A stretch of 64,000 nt of DNA, taken from contig CM037598.1 of assembly GCA_021018995.1 (NCBI GenBank), positions 71,876,671 through 71,940,670 on the forward strand. Reading direction: 5' to 3'. The number at the start of each line of letters is the position of its first letter. Position 1 is the stretch's first letter. The position numbers and the translations under genes are program-made. The DNA comes from Chloranthus sessilifolius. Lineage: Eukaryota > Streptophyta > Magnoliopsida > Chloranthales > Chloranthaceae. Below the pieces are notes generated by a model that had not been told where the DNA came from, did no database searches, and saw only the letters and a list, made by a program, of their open reading frames with translations. Below, in pieces: positions 12,181 to 25,082 of the stretch.

Positions 12181-13604
12181 ATTCTACTGAATTGTTGCAA
12201 TTCAGGTATAGTCGCTCTGAAATTTTTACTGTTTAATAGGGCAGCTATGTAGGTGTTCCATGCAATTTTAAGCATTCCAGCTTCGTGAATATCTTCTAGC
12301 TATTAGATACTAAGACTTCTTCCCATTATTCCTTCTTTTTCCCAGTTGTAAGGTTTTTCTAACTTTTTTGGAGTGATTTTTATGGTTTTTAAGGAATGTA
12401 TGTGTCTTTATGGTTTTACATGGTCAATGTTTGTATGCATGGTATATACCTAATTGTAAAACATTGTGCTAGGTGTTTTAATGGTTTTCAAAAGATTTTA
12501 TAGATTTTTTTGGATTTCATTAGATCATTTTTTTTATGCTTCATTTTTGTGTTTTATTGTTGGTTTTAGGGGAAGTATTTTACTCTAGAGGTCCATTGGC
12601 CAGCACATTAAGTTGATTTGAGACTTTATGACTCTTTTTGCAAATAAGTAATTGAACCTAAACATCAACGACCTGCCATCTGTTTTACTTATGGGTTTAT
12701 AAACTTTAAAGTGTGAAGACTGATAAATTGTCATATGCTTATAAATCCCATAGACTGCTTTTAGCTTGTCATTATCTATGGAGGAATTTGAGACCACTCT
12801 ATTTTGAACATTGTTCTGTAGCTGGGCAGAGAATAAGTATTATTGTACTTACATTGTCTTTATATTCATTCAATATATTATATAGTGCATCAACTTTTCA
12901 ATTAAAGCAACTACATGAAATATGTTATTTAATTTTACCTAATCAAAATAAGTATATTTCATTTTACAATTTCTAAGTAGATTATATTTTTATAGAGTAC
13001 TTTTTATATCTATGCTTTCATAGCGTTTTGATGGGTGAAATGTTTATTGAAGAATCGACTATGCATATAAATTGAGATATATAAAAGTATATTTCTTTAT
13101 AATTACAAGGAAAGTTTTGAAATTTTGCCTCATGAATTCTTAAATTTTCTTCATACAAATCTTGCAATAAAAGTTCTTCGAGTGAATCTTGTTGAATAGC
13201 TTATAATCATACTTGAAAACTAAAATTATGAATTTGTTGGACTCCTAAATTCTAGGAAACTAATTCTCTTTCCTCAGTAGCGTCAAGTTCAACAAAAAAG
13301 TAACCTCGTGCTTTATCATGGCACATGAAAAGAGCATATAAAATAGAACTCTTAGCAAATGGTCCATATTTGAATCACATTGCATTGATGGTTGATATCA
13401 TAGAAGTTGATGTTAGTGATTTTCATTGATAGTATTAGCTATTAGGTTTATTTTTTGTAGAAGTTTTTCAGGTCTCCCTTTCATGTGTGTACAAAGTTCT
13501 TGTTTTCACTTTTTTTATAAGTAATGAAATTGTCCTCTCATTTTTTTAAAGGATGATTTGTTGGTTAGAGATATTTGACTTCACGAGGCCACCAAGTGTC
13601 TAAT

Positions 13605-13651
<47 letters not shown>

Positions 13652-13694
13652 CCAATATATGGATAGATACTTGGAGCTAATGAGAGTTGCAACA
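12181..13694. other. AT-rich intergenic stretch, no gene seen
   Basis: Mostly A/T-rich sequence with short random ORFs and an (AT)n microsatellite at 13607-13646. No domain, splice pattern or RNA gene was recognised. Confidence 0.7.
13607..13646. repeat. (AT)n microsatellite
   Basis: Forty bases of uninterrupted AT units. Confidence 0.97.
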
Positions 13695-14223
13695 TACTTG
13701 TATGTAGCGGTGTTATCAAATGAGGTCCGATCGATTTTTAGGCTAAACTGAAACCGAACCGATGTGTATGTTTCAAGTTTGCCCGAACCGAAACCGACCC
13801 AAAACTATTCCCAATTGGTTCAGTTGGTTTTCGGCTTTTAAACGTTAATATTTATCGTCATATAAAAATAGAAAAAAGGTAAAAAAAAAATCTCAACTCA
13901 TGTCAAGGGATGCTGGAAGTGGGAATTGAGATAGGGTTTTAACTTTTAACTTTTAAGTTTAATTTTTAAAAATTATGCAACTCAATTTTTTTATTTTTGC
14001 ATTTTACACCCCTTATCGGTTTGGTTCGGTTTCGGATAAAATAACCCTAAACCTGTAGCCGAACCGATAATCTGATTTCCCAAAAAATCCACACCGAAAC
14101 CCAATCGATAAGCCCTAAAACTGACTGAAACTAAAAATTTTGACCGATTTCGATCGAGCGGTTCAGTTAGTTTTCTGCAGAACCCTACTTTTTTTTTTAC
14201 AACGCATAACCCTACTTGTATGT
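13695..14223. mobile_element. AACCGA-rich insert flanked by 11-bp direct repeats
   Basis: TACTTGTATGT occurs at 13695-13705 and again at 14213-14223, bounding about 507 bp. The insert contains GAAACCGAACCGATG, CCGAACCGAAACCGACCC and, toward the right, CGGTTTGGTTCGGTTTCGG. It also has a T run at 14189-14198 near its right edge. An 11-bp duplication plus a homopolymer near one end fits a SINE-like retroposon, but no pol III A or B box was recognised. A similar CGGTTCGGTT-rich sequence recurs at 56290-56700. Confidence 0.5.
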
Positions 14224-16251
14224 GGGATAGTAAATATTTCAATGCATGCATTCTTCTATCAAAGTTTAAATTCTGTTATCTTTTTTCTTTTTTGAAAATA
14301 TATAATAGATATAATATGGTTTATGGTTTAAAGCGTAAAGATATAATAGGTATTTTAGAGGTTGAACATAATTACCCGATACCCTTTTATGGTCAATACC
14401 TGTATCGATACTTCGGATCATAGTTGCTACCAAATGACTAAGGTTCGTATGCATAATGACACTTAATTCTTATTCTTGTTCATTGCTTGGTATCATTTAA
14501 TGCTATTATAAGGTAGTGATTTTTGTCTAAAAATGTCATTGAATTTTAAATAAATCGCTTTATTGACTTTTCCATTTAGTGTGTTTCTTAGGCTTGCTAA
14601 TAAATTTTATTTATACGCTTACTTTTTAGATAATTTGTGGCAAATTATTTCATGCATTTATAACTTCAATGCATTCTCTCATTGATTCTAGATGAATCAT
14701 TTAGTTGTATTCTCCATTTACACTCGCCATAAAACGTTATCTAGGATTCATGCCTTCATAGATTTTATTTATTATTGATATTTAGAAGTATTTTGCAAAG
14801 AAAACAAAAGAAAAGTTATGTACAATTATACCTCCAATAATCTATTTTTAAATAAATCAGAGCTCCAGAAAATAAATTAAAAGACTTAAAGGCGTAATAA
14901 ATAGTCCAATTGTGAAGTGCCCTTCACGCGGCAAATTTTTTATGTTAATTAGCATTCAAAACTGAATTATTTAATATTAGTAAGTGTAACATTTTATGAT
15001 CCTGACTGAATTTACCCACCAAGGGGTTGTCGCAATGGTTGACGACTTGGGAATGACTCTCCTTTTACGATAAACGGGTGCCATGTAAGGTGCGTAAATC
15101 TTGAAATGCTCATGGCATTGTGGAGGCAATGACATTTCATAGGGGGATTATTCCAAGCACAGACTTGAGACACTTTTTTTTATTTAAAAAAAAAATTCTT
15201 ATCTTACAATAATGTGTCGTGAATATTATCATATATACAATCATTACTATCTATGCATAAGATCTCATTCACTTTTTTTTTTGCAAATGCACTACTTAAT
15301 GGTTGATTTAATTAGTACATAAGATATATAACCATCAAACTTCTTGGTGTTTACTTCATTTGAGAAGGCAAATAAGTAAAAGAAAGAATTTTTTATCATA
15401 GCTAATGAAATGCCATAGGTCATGAGGTTTCCACAAGCATTGGAAAGTCAGGTGGTACAACAAAAACTTCAATAACAACTTGTACAAGAAATTCATGTTC
15501 AATAAATAGAAGTTAGCAAAATGGTAACAGACATAGTGGATCATCAGACTTTCTTTTAGATATTTTGATTAGTTGCCTAATTTCATAAGGATTCCAATAA
15601 TAATATAATTTTCTTATTTTTCTTGTTTTAATTCATTCATGTAGAGTAGTGTCATAGTGTTGGATGAAGATATTCAACCGAAGTTATAAAAGAGAGAGGT
15701 AGGAGACTTCATCCCAGCATGAATGAGCCATGAAATTTGATCTGATTCATTAAAGAACTTGGATAAAGAGTAACTTCATATTGTGATACTTGACATAGGT
15801 TTCTCCAATTTAAAAAGTTTGTTATTTCTTTAATTATTTTAGGAGCTATGACACTATCACTCCCCCATATTTCATAAAGAGAATGCAAAATAACCTCACA
15901 TTTATTGTGTTAAGTTTTATGTTATTTCAAATTAAATATAATTTTATAATTTAGCATATTGATCTATTTTGGAAGATCTCTTGATGAGTGCCTTTTGCAG
16001 AGGATCTTTTGAAGCTCAATTTTGAACTTGATTTTCCGTCAAAGTAAACAATAGAACTTCCACTTCAACTAGAAGATTAGATTAGAAATGATGATGACTT
16101 ACACCTCAACAAAGAAATTTGTATGAGTGACACAAATAATTGTTCAATTAGGTATTTTGTCACTTCAAAATAAACCAATAAAACTGATTTTAGAGATTTA
16201 TGAACTCACGATGCTTTGCAACTGCCATGGTTGTGTAAAAAAAAATACATA
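14224..16251. other. AT-rich intergenic stretch, no gene seen
   Basis: No coding domain, inverted repeat or RNA gene was recognised on either strand. Confidence 0.65.
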
Positions 16252-17334
16252 TCTATACCTTTTATATAAAATGGAAAGGACAATGCCAAATTAGTATAGG
16301 TTTGATTCCTTCATAAATAAATGATATTCTTCTATTTTATCAAATGAAGACAAGGATTATATGCAAGTTAGCATTACTCTAGTGTAAGTTAGAAAAACCT
16401 CATTCTTTTAAGGTTACGGAAAAGATATAATGATAACTTCTGAACTCTTTTTTTTTTTTTTTTCTCTCTCTCTCTCTCCTTTGCTAGGTTTTTATGTGGA
16501 TTTTCTACTAGAACTTTTATTTGACAGAGAAAATTATCACAAACGAAGATGAAAACTTTTCTCGTTAGGAAGATACACCAACATCGTTCACCAGTACCGC
16601 AACTATTTTTAATTAACAACTTACAAAGAACCGGGTACCATTTAAGATTTTATTATTTTTTTTTATCTTTGTAAAAAACATATCGCTATATTTATTTATT
16701 TATTTTTATTTTTTTAATGGATGTTCCTTCATCATATTTTAGAACAATGATCAGTTCATATTATTTTTTATATTTTATTTTAGGGGTTTGACATCTTAGT
16801 ATTTTAAGATTTATTTATTTATTTTTAATTTCTACATGAGGGTTTGTACTATTTTTATTATTTTGTGTTTTTATCTTAGATTTTTCTATATGATTGGTTG
16901 AAATTGATTTTTATTTTGAACTTTTAATTGAGAGATTTGTAGGGTTTTTATAATTTTGTATTTTAATCTTAGATCATTCTATGATCGGTTGGAATTGATT
17001 TTTATTTTTTATTTTAGGGGTTTGATGTCTTAGGATTTTGAGGTTTTTATTTTATTTTTATTTCAACATGAGGGTGTTGGTATGATTTTTATGATTTTTC
17101 CTTTTATCTTGAAAGTTTAGACGTTCTACATGATCGGTTGTGATTCATTTTAGAGTTCTTATTTATTTTATTTTATTTACATAAGGGTTTGTAGAATTTT
17201 TATGATTTTGTATTTTACTTTAAATCATTTTAGATGATTATTTGCGATTGATTTTTATTCTTTTGTCTTAAGAGTTATGTGTTAGTATTTTAGTTTTTAA
17301 TGTAACATAGGGTTTGATATTCAATTTTTTTTTT

Positions 17335-17406
17335 CTTTACTCTGCAACACAAAAGATCAAGTCCGAATTTTCTTTTCCTTACTCTACAACACAAAAGATC
17401 AAGTCC
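17335..17406. repeat. Two direct copies of a 30-bp sequence
   Basis: ACTCTGCAACACAAAAGATC and its near-identical copy with CTACAAC are 42 bp apart, both ending AAGTCC. Confidence 0.85.
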
Positions 17407-17733
17407 AAGTACAATTTTTTTTTTTCTTTTGGTCTATTTTAGAAGTTTGGTTTCATATATTTTGGTCTAAAAGTTCTTGCAAACTGGACACCAGAAAATT
17501 TTCCTTTAGCTTTCTCAATACTGTCTTTGTCACCTAGAAATTAGTAGTTTTATATGAAGGAAAATGGTTGCTCAAATTTTTATTTGACAAAAAGAATTAT
17601 TAGAAGGTGGTGCTTTGGGTCTAAGGTTCATGTGAATTTATTGTACTTACTATACCTAAAAAAGTGTTGGGCTATTTATTTGCTCATGAAAACATGTACA
17701 ATTATTTTCTTTCTCTCTTTGATTAGTTATGAC

Positions 17734-17734
17734 T

Positions 17735-17809
<75 letters not shown>

Positions 17810-17810
17810 T
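17734..17810. repeat. Compound microsatellite (TAC)n-(TA)n-(TG)n
   Basis: Twelve or so TAC units pass directly into TA units and then into about thirteen TG units. Confidence 0.95.
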
Positions 17811-19199
17811 TACAAAGCTACATGTCATAGATTTGATAAAACACTCATGGATTCTGTCAACCATAATTGGATCCTAAGAATTATGATAAATGGTTTTCTG
17901 AGGCTTTATTTCAAACCTCAAAACTACCTTGGATAACTTACAAATTTGAACTTCTCTCAAATATTTTCTATTTTATTGGACAATCTTGATCTATAACCAT
18001 ACAATTAAGTTTTTTTTTTTTAAAATATTCTTATAGCCCTGATTTATTTGGTTTGATTTTTTTATTTTTATTTCGAACATTTTAATATATTCATTTAAGT
18101 GTTAACAATTTTCAGAGAACTAGATATCATCTTCCCTTTCTTGGTTTAAGAATCAGGTATTGTCTCCTTTTGCTTAGGTTTATACTTTATTTGATTTTTA
18201 TGTGATTCATTTTTCAGCGTGTGTATAGTTAGTTTGTCGTATAAATTTAAGTTTAATGACAATTATGGTGCTATTTATTTACAAGTGCTCAACAAAGTGG
18301 TCTCTTTATATTTATTTTTTTTATTCAGATGAATTTCTCATATTTATTCATCTAATTATTATAATTAACAATTATCTATATATTATATAGCAAACAACAA
18401 TACTCATATTCTTTCTATTTGTGCTCTTGCAGTTGTTATTATGGATTAAATCATGATTTAGATGGTGGATCTTGGTACATCTCTTTGTTTCCAATAAGCT
18501 TTATAGAGTGTTCTATAATAGTTTATAGAGAGTTTAGACTGTTTTCAATTCTATGCATGGCAATGTTTCTTTTTTATTTAGGTTGTGTGACAAGGATACA
18601 CTTGATCTCATGGATTTTCAGATTCTGTCGAGTACTAGGATGCTCAAAGCATGTGAACCACCTTATTTGAATAAATGCCATAAAGATGGATCAACGATGA
18701 TTGTATAGTGGATCGAAGGTAATTGAAGGTTTAATTGGCATTTAAATACATTTTTTTTTACTTTATAAGAAGTTGTGATTGAGCGTAGCCTTCGACTTTT
18801 AAATTCCATTATTAACAAGATTGAGTAAAGGTGTGCAAGTCTTGACTCATCACAAATATTTCTACAAGTCTTCAATCGACTTCTTTGATAGAGATTTGAT
18901 ATTATCATTAGTGCATGTTGTAAAAATTTAATCACATAAAGGTATTTCTGTAGGTGTTTGTCGAAATGCCCCATAGAGTTTTTCTTCGTTTCTTTCTATC
19001 ATTTCATATTTATTCATTGCTCATGAATCAAGTTCATTTATTACTTCATTGTTGTATTGATGTAAAAGTACGTGTTGTCATTACTTAGGCCATTTATCCT
19101 CTTCCATGTGAAAAAAATGTATTGTCAAGACAAGAAAAATTGGATGGTTTATACACATTCATTCTTAGAATAAACGGTTCCACGTGCAGGGTCCACTAG

Positions 19200-19670
19200 T
19201 ATATATATATAGGGAGGAAAAGGGAAAGAGAAAGGTGTGATGTATGGATGTTTTGTGTCAAAATTTGACACATGATTAGAGCCCCACTGGTTGGCCTCAA
19301 AACAGTGTGTAATGATTTAAAATTTTAAATGCAAAAAAACAGTTGTTGCTTCCTCTGTTTTTAGTCATAATTGAATGAATAAAGTTGGGTTTAAGTCATA
19401 AATAACAGTAAATGTTGTTAAATCTGAGTATAATCAAGTTCGGGTTCAATAATTCAGCATGACGGAGTCATTTTAGTTTAATTTCGGGGTTTTCATCAAG
19501 TCCAATTGGTTGAACTCTAAATAGGGTTCAATTGATTTTGAAACCATTGGATGCAAGGATATCTTGAGTTTAACTTTTAAAAGTTTACATCCACTTTTAG
19601 ATCATAGTTTAAAATCAGTTGAATACTTGAATCCCATTTAGAGTCCCACCAGTTGGACCTGAATTAGATA
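19200..19670. other. Short intergenic stretch, no gene seen
   Basis: Runs from the candidate Helitron 3' end to the target duplication of the Mutator-type MITE. Only short random ORFs. Confidence 0.7.
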
Positions 19671-20335
19671 TAGGAAAAAGGGTAAAGGTAGCTTGGTACC
19701 ATGGCCCAAGTAACTTACTTAGTCTCAAACTAATTTTGTAACATCCCCGAAATCTAGGCTTGAATAAGTGTCCTCTGAATGCATGCTCGACTGGTCGTAA
19801 GTTGGACCAAGGGAAAGTCAACTTGATGACTATGGTTCAATTAGGTTTGATGCGAATGTGCACGTGTACATAGTGTTAGACCTTGTTACGAGATCACATA
19901 TACCTGTCATGAGTGTATGCGTTTTACACCTAAGAATAAATTGGGTTAAAAGGGGTTAAATAACTTAAGAGAAGTTATTTCTCTTTGGTTTGGTAGGTGT
20001 GTAGAGATTTATGAAGAGAGAGAGAGTTTAGAGAGTAAAAGAAAGTAAATGCTAGAAGCTTTATGTGAAATTGTGAATTGATGGAGCACGAAAACCATTA
20101 ATCGCGACGGTATTGCGGGGGGATTCGTGGAATCGGAGCTAAGAGCCCTAGACTTGAACCAAGCCATTGAATCAACCATAAGATTGATTTGAGGTGAGAT
20201 TTCTTTAAATTATGATTTGTATGTTGTTGTGCATTGATTTATTGATTGAATGTTAAATTAAAGAAGTAGAAAAGAATGAGAAATGGAAAAGAAAGAAAGT
20301 TGGAAGAAGTGCCCGAAGAGGGCTGTGTTCCAGTC

Positions 20336-20482
20336 AAAATCGATGAGTCGATTTTGAAAATCGATGAGTCGATTTTGAAAATCGATGAGTCGATTTTGAA
20401 AATCGATGAGTCGATTTTGAAAATCGATGAGTCGATTTTGAAAATCGATGAGTCGATTTTGAAAATCGATGAATCGATTTTG
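20336..20482. repeat. 21-bp tandem array, seven units, in the 5' LTR
   Basis: Units are AAAATCGATGAGTCGATTTT plus G, starting at 20336 and every 21 bp; the last has GAATCG instead of GAGTCG. The 3' LTR has only two units at the matching place (33266-33307), and its first has TTAATCG. ORFs on both strands here are the repeat read as seven-residue units, not genes. Confidence 0.95.
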
Positions 20483-21069
20483 AACTGAAAGTAGATCTGG
20501 GTACTGATGCCCGAAATCAATTGATCGAAATTAATTTGATCAATCAATTTTTGAATTTTGATTAATCGATTTGAAATCAATTAATCGTCCGTGCACTCAC
20601 AGTGACTAGAAAATGAGGAGCCTGGGAAAACCGATTGATCGATTTATAAATCGATCAATCAATTTTGGATTTTCGATTAATGGATTTGGGATTGATTAAT
20701 CGATTTTGGGACAATCGATTAATCGATTTTGGGACAATCGATTAATCGATATTGGGATCGATTAATCAATTTTGACAGTTTCTTCAAAAGTTTTGTTTTG
20801 GACTTTGGGGTTCTGGAAGGGCCTTGTACCTTCTTTTATGCATCGTTCTTGATGCTTTGCATATGTTATGATGTAAATTAGATTGTGCAATTGAATGCGA
20901 GCATGGGAAGTAACTAATGACCTTGATGCTTGGAAATTCAAACGCGTGAGGTAGGGAATACATTAAACATGTACATTAAATTACAATAGCATGTATGTAG
21001 TGATGTGGAAATGAATAAGCTATGCGTTGAGAGCATAGAGATGCATATGTTTTCTTGAAAAGTAGTTAA

Positions 21070-23726
21070 TGTAATAGCCTGAAAAATCACGCTAAACTAT
21101 GACCTCGGGATCCGTGCCCGATTGGTCACAAGTTTGACCAATTAAGAGATCAAGAGTTAGTATAGGATGTAATGAACGGACGAGATGTGATAGTTTGAAT
21201 TATTGCGTGGTGTGTGTTGTAAATATGAAGTCGCATACACCTATTGAGGTGCATGTGCTCAACACACAAACTAGGAGAGGGATAAAAGGGTTTAATAACC
21301 CTAAATAGATGTTTGGTAGTTGAGAGAGAAGTAAAGAAGAGAGAGAGAGAAGTAAAGAGGGTGATTAAGCAAGGAGTTATTGTGGGTGATTGGAAGAAGG
21401 ATTCAAGTATTAAAGAGGCTGATTCAACGCAAGGGATCCGTTAGAACAAAAGCTGGAAACCCTAGCCTTCCAACTATCTGATTGAAATCAACTTGAGATC
21501 TATTCAAGGTAAGATTTTTGTAAATAAAATGCATAGATTATAGGGGTTAAGTTGTAGTTGAATGTGGGTCAAAATCATAGGATAATGGCTTAGAAAAATA
21601 GAGGAAAAGTATGGAAAAGATTGGGAAGAACATGAAAATGAATCGACAATTTCGATTAATCGAAATTGGGTTTCATTAATCGAAATTGGCGAAGTTGAAA
21701 GGTCGAGGACGATTTGATCGATTAATCGAATTTGATTTCGATTAATCGACTTTGGATTTCGATTGATCGATTTGGGGATCGATTAATCGACTGAGAACCT
21801 CCAGTGGACCCCAGGGGTTGGAGGAAATGACTTGAGGAAAAATCGACTAATCGAAATGGGATTTCGATTAATCGATTTTAGTTTTCGATTAATCGATTTG
21901 GGATCGATTAATCAACTTGTGAAACTCATTTGTTGAATGAGAGTCTACTTTGCGAAAAGAAGAATTTCGATTAATCGAAATTGGATTCGATTAATCGAAT
22001 GAAAACTCGACGGTTCGAACAGTGAAATTACTTTGCGAAAAGAGGAATTTTGATTAATCGAAATTGGATTCGATTAATCGAATGAAAACTCGACTGTTCG
22101 AATAGTGAAATTACTTTGCGAAAAGGAGAATTTCGATTAATCAAAATTACTTCGATTAATCGATATTGACCTTCGATTAATCGATTTTGGAAATCGATTA
22201 ATCGAATCAAATTCGATTGATCGATTTTGGAGCTCGATTAATCGACTGACATGAATTATGTTGACTTTTGGGTTTGACTTTAAGATTCTTGGAGGGTCTT
22301 ATACCTTCTTTATTGCATCCTTTGTGATGTGTTTTACCTGTTATATGGTACCATAGGTGGTACGTGTGGACTAGTGCACAAGGAGCCACGTGGGACCTTG
22401 ATGCATTGAACAAATGAAGACTTGAGGTAGGGAACACCTTGAACATGTACTTTATTTTACAAGAGCATGTATGTAGTGATATAGAATTCAATTCAATTGT
22501 TATTTCTTAAGAATTTATGGAAAATATGTGTGTGTGTGACATTCATAAGAGTAATCATAATGAGCCATCCCCAGGGGATGAAGAAGTAAAGAGATGAGAG
22601 CATCAGGTGTGATGCAAGTAAATGGATACATCCCAGGGATGTATCCAAGGATTGAATCATGTTTGATAGGGCCTAACTGATATAAGATAGTACAATTACA
22701 CGGTGAATAACTATATGTAAGGCACCGATATTTTTGTTATTTGAGGTTTGATAGGGTACCCCACCGACGTGGCGGGATATCCACGACTGACACGACAGGA
22801 TATCCGTGACCGATACGGCGGCGAAACCGTAGGCCAGTGCGGAGGCTTATCCGTACATAGTAAGCACACCCCAGGGGTGTTGATTGAGACAAGTGAAACC
22901 CCGCCACCAATCCCCAGGGGAAAGGGGCTTGGGTACTATTTGTATTCCCAGGGAATACGGTTAAAACTGTCTATATAGATGACGATGATGGGTATCTCAT
23001 CGGGGCTCGATGCTATATTGCTCGGGGATTACTTAAGTTGAAAGTTTAAGTTTTGCTTTAGGCCTTTTCAGCATCATTCATGAGTAAATGAAAATACAAG
23101 TAATCAACAGTAAAATGAAATGCTTTTTAACTGTTTCATTAACAACTGCATAGATACTTCATGCATGGCATATCATGGAATATATGTGAGTTATAATTTA
23201 TATGTTTAACCGTGTTTGTTTCCTATTGAGCTAGGATGTAGCTCACCCTATAGACTATACGTCGCAGGTCCACTACTAGCAGCTGCCGCGGCTTCAGGAG
23301 ACGCTGATCCTGAGTGGACCTTGCATGGCGGCGAAGAGTTGGAGCCACCTCCAGAGGACTTCTTCTAGAGGACTCCGTTGTGCCACTTTGAGGGATTTTG
23401 GAGAGAGGTTTTATACGGCTTCGTATGTCAAGCCTTGATTCTGTTTAAACCATGTATATATATATAGATGGGATTATTCTTTTTGGGCGAACCATCCATG
23501 ATATTGCTATCATCGATGGTTCGGATCGGTTCTCCATTCATGTAGAGGCATGATGGTAGAACTGTCTTTTGGAGAGTTAATTAATATAGATTCAAATTCC
23601 GTAATTTCATTTATTATTTTATTGCAATGCTTGATATACCAGTGTTCCGTGCTTAGCTAAGGGGCACGGTCAAGATGATCGTGCTGATGGCACGGGTTTC
23701 GAGGTGCCGAAATCCGGGCTGTCACA
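21070..23726 (+). mobile_element. Nested solo LTR of a related chromovirus family
   Basis: Begins TGTAATAGCCTG and ends CCGGGCTGTCACA, flanked by the 5-bp duplication GTTAA at 21065-21069 and 23727-23731. The sequence on both sides matches one uninterrupted stretch of the 3' LTR near 33830, proving an insertion. At 2657 bp it has the length and internal layout of one LTR (palindrome array, ACCTTGATGC phrase, CCACCGAC phrase) and lacks PBS, gag and pol. It therefore remains from LTR-LTR recombination. Confidence 0.93.
21640..22250. repeat. Palindrome-rich array (TCGATTAATCGA family) in the solo LTR
   Basis: Many irregularly spaced copies of ATTAATCGA and TCGATTAATCGA variants separated by short spacers, including an 80- to 90-bp segment repeated in tandem (TTTGCGAAAAG...GATTAATCGAATG at about 21951, 22032 and 22117). 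Each motif is self-complementary and has a central CpG. Confidence 0.88.
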
Positions 23727-24980
23727 GTTAAGCACTTGGAATTTAAAGTGTGTGTGTGAACATTAAGGAAGTAGATATGCTATGAGTATGTGACATCCCA
23801 AGGGGGGTGTGAATGTTATAAGGGCATCTAAGTGATACATATATGTTGAAGACATCCCAGGGATGTATGAAAATTCGTGAACATCCGAGTGATGTGATGT
23901 GATTAAATGAGAATTAATCAGGCCTAATATAGTATAATTAGTACAATCACACGGTGAATAACTATATGTAGTTGCACATTGATTTAAGGTTTGGACAATA
24001 CCCCACCGACACGGCGGTATACCCGTGACTGACTCGATAAAATATCCGTGACTGGTATAGCGGCCAATCCATACACCAGTATGACATTCCAGGGATGTAT
24101 GAGAGCTTAGTACCCCATCGCCTATGAGGAAGGGACCTGGGTAGTATTTACAGGAATGAAAAATGAATGGAAAATAGTCTGATTGGACAACGATGGTGGG
24201 TATTCCATCGGGGCTCAAGGCTATAGTGCATCGAGGATTATTTAAGTTATGAATTTAAGTTTTTAGGTCGATCTTTGTCTTTTGAGAACAAGTCGAAAAT
24301 AAGTAAACACATGTAGAGTAACAGATGCTTTCAGTCCATATTTTTCAGTAACTTACACTATTTTATCAGCTATTTTTATTGATAAATTATGCTTCTAATC
24401 TCATGGAATATATGTGAGTAAGATAGATCTATATGTTCACTATGTTGTTTCCCTATTGAGCTATGATGTAGCTCACCCTTTAGATTATACGTCACAGGTC
24501 TGATGCTTGCGGTTGCTACTGTTTCAAGAGACGTTGATCCGGAGGATTCGGATTACGTGCCTGGGGAGGATTCAGAGCCCCCTCCTGAAGACTTCTTCTA
24601 GAGGACCCCTACGTACTTTGATTTATTATTGAGAGAGACACTGTGCGGCTTGGTATGTCCAGCCCTTTTTTTTGAGAAAACATAATATAAGACGAGATAT
24701 TCTTTTGGCGAACCATCCAGGGTACTGTGGTGTCGTCACTAATGGTTCGAGTGGGTTCTCTTGCTCATGCAGTGGCATGAGATCAGAACCATCTTTTGGG
24801 TTATATGTTTTGACTCTACTTTATAGAACTAGAGATTTAGTTCGGTATCAGTTCTTATGCTTTTAATTTGCTTTATTGTTGCTTGGGTATACCAATGTTC
24901 CGTGCAGGTTTCTGGGGCACGACCTCGAGGGTCGTGTCGATGGCATGGGTTTCGGGGTGCCAAAATCCGAGCTGTCACAG

Positions 24981-24994
24981 TTGATATCAAAGCA
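24981..24994 (+). other. Primer binding site of the chromovirus (initiator tRNA-Met type)
   Basis: TTGATATCAAAGCA starts two bases after the 5' LTR. It differs by two G-to-A transitions from the usual TTGGTATCAGAGCA of this group. Confidence 0.85.
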
Positions 24995-25082
24995 GTTTCT
25001 TTTAGGATTTCTAACAAGTCTTGATTTTTTCAGAGCATACGACCTTCTGCTAATGAAATTAAGGTTTCATGTGCAGAGCGTT

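Larger units (their letters stand above)
16252..19199 (+). mobile_element. Candidate non-autonomous Helitron, about 2.95 kb
   Basis: The left end is A|TCTATACCTTTTATATAAAA, matching the plant Helitron 5' pattern TCTMTAY. The right end is CACGTGCAGGGTCCACTAG|T, with the required CTAG and the host T. No target duplication is expected. The 3' hairpin is weak: CACGTG is present but a clean stem-loop is not. Inside are T-rich degenerate repeats containing TGATCGGTTGGAATTGATTT-like phrases (near 16890, 16981, 17131 and 17236), and no Rep/helicase ORF. Confidence 0.42.
19737..24979 (+). repeat. 5' LTR of the chromovirus, interrupted by a nested solo LTR
   Basis: Runs from TGTAACATCCCCG to GAGCTGTCACA. 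With the nested 2662 bp removed it is about 2.58 kb against 2.41 kb for the 3' LTR. Part of the difference is an expanded 21-bp array at 20336. It contains TCGATTAATCGA-type palindromes between about 20515 and 20785. Confidence 0.92.

Noticed and set aside
18419..18670. 83-codon hydrophobic ORF in the Helitron-like zone
   Set aside because: AT-rich chance ORF without motif, homology or splice context.
20239..20580. ORFs on both strands made of seven-residue repeats
   Set aside because: They arise because the 21-bp unit has no stop in several frames. They lie within an LTR.
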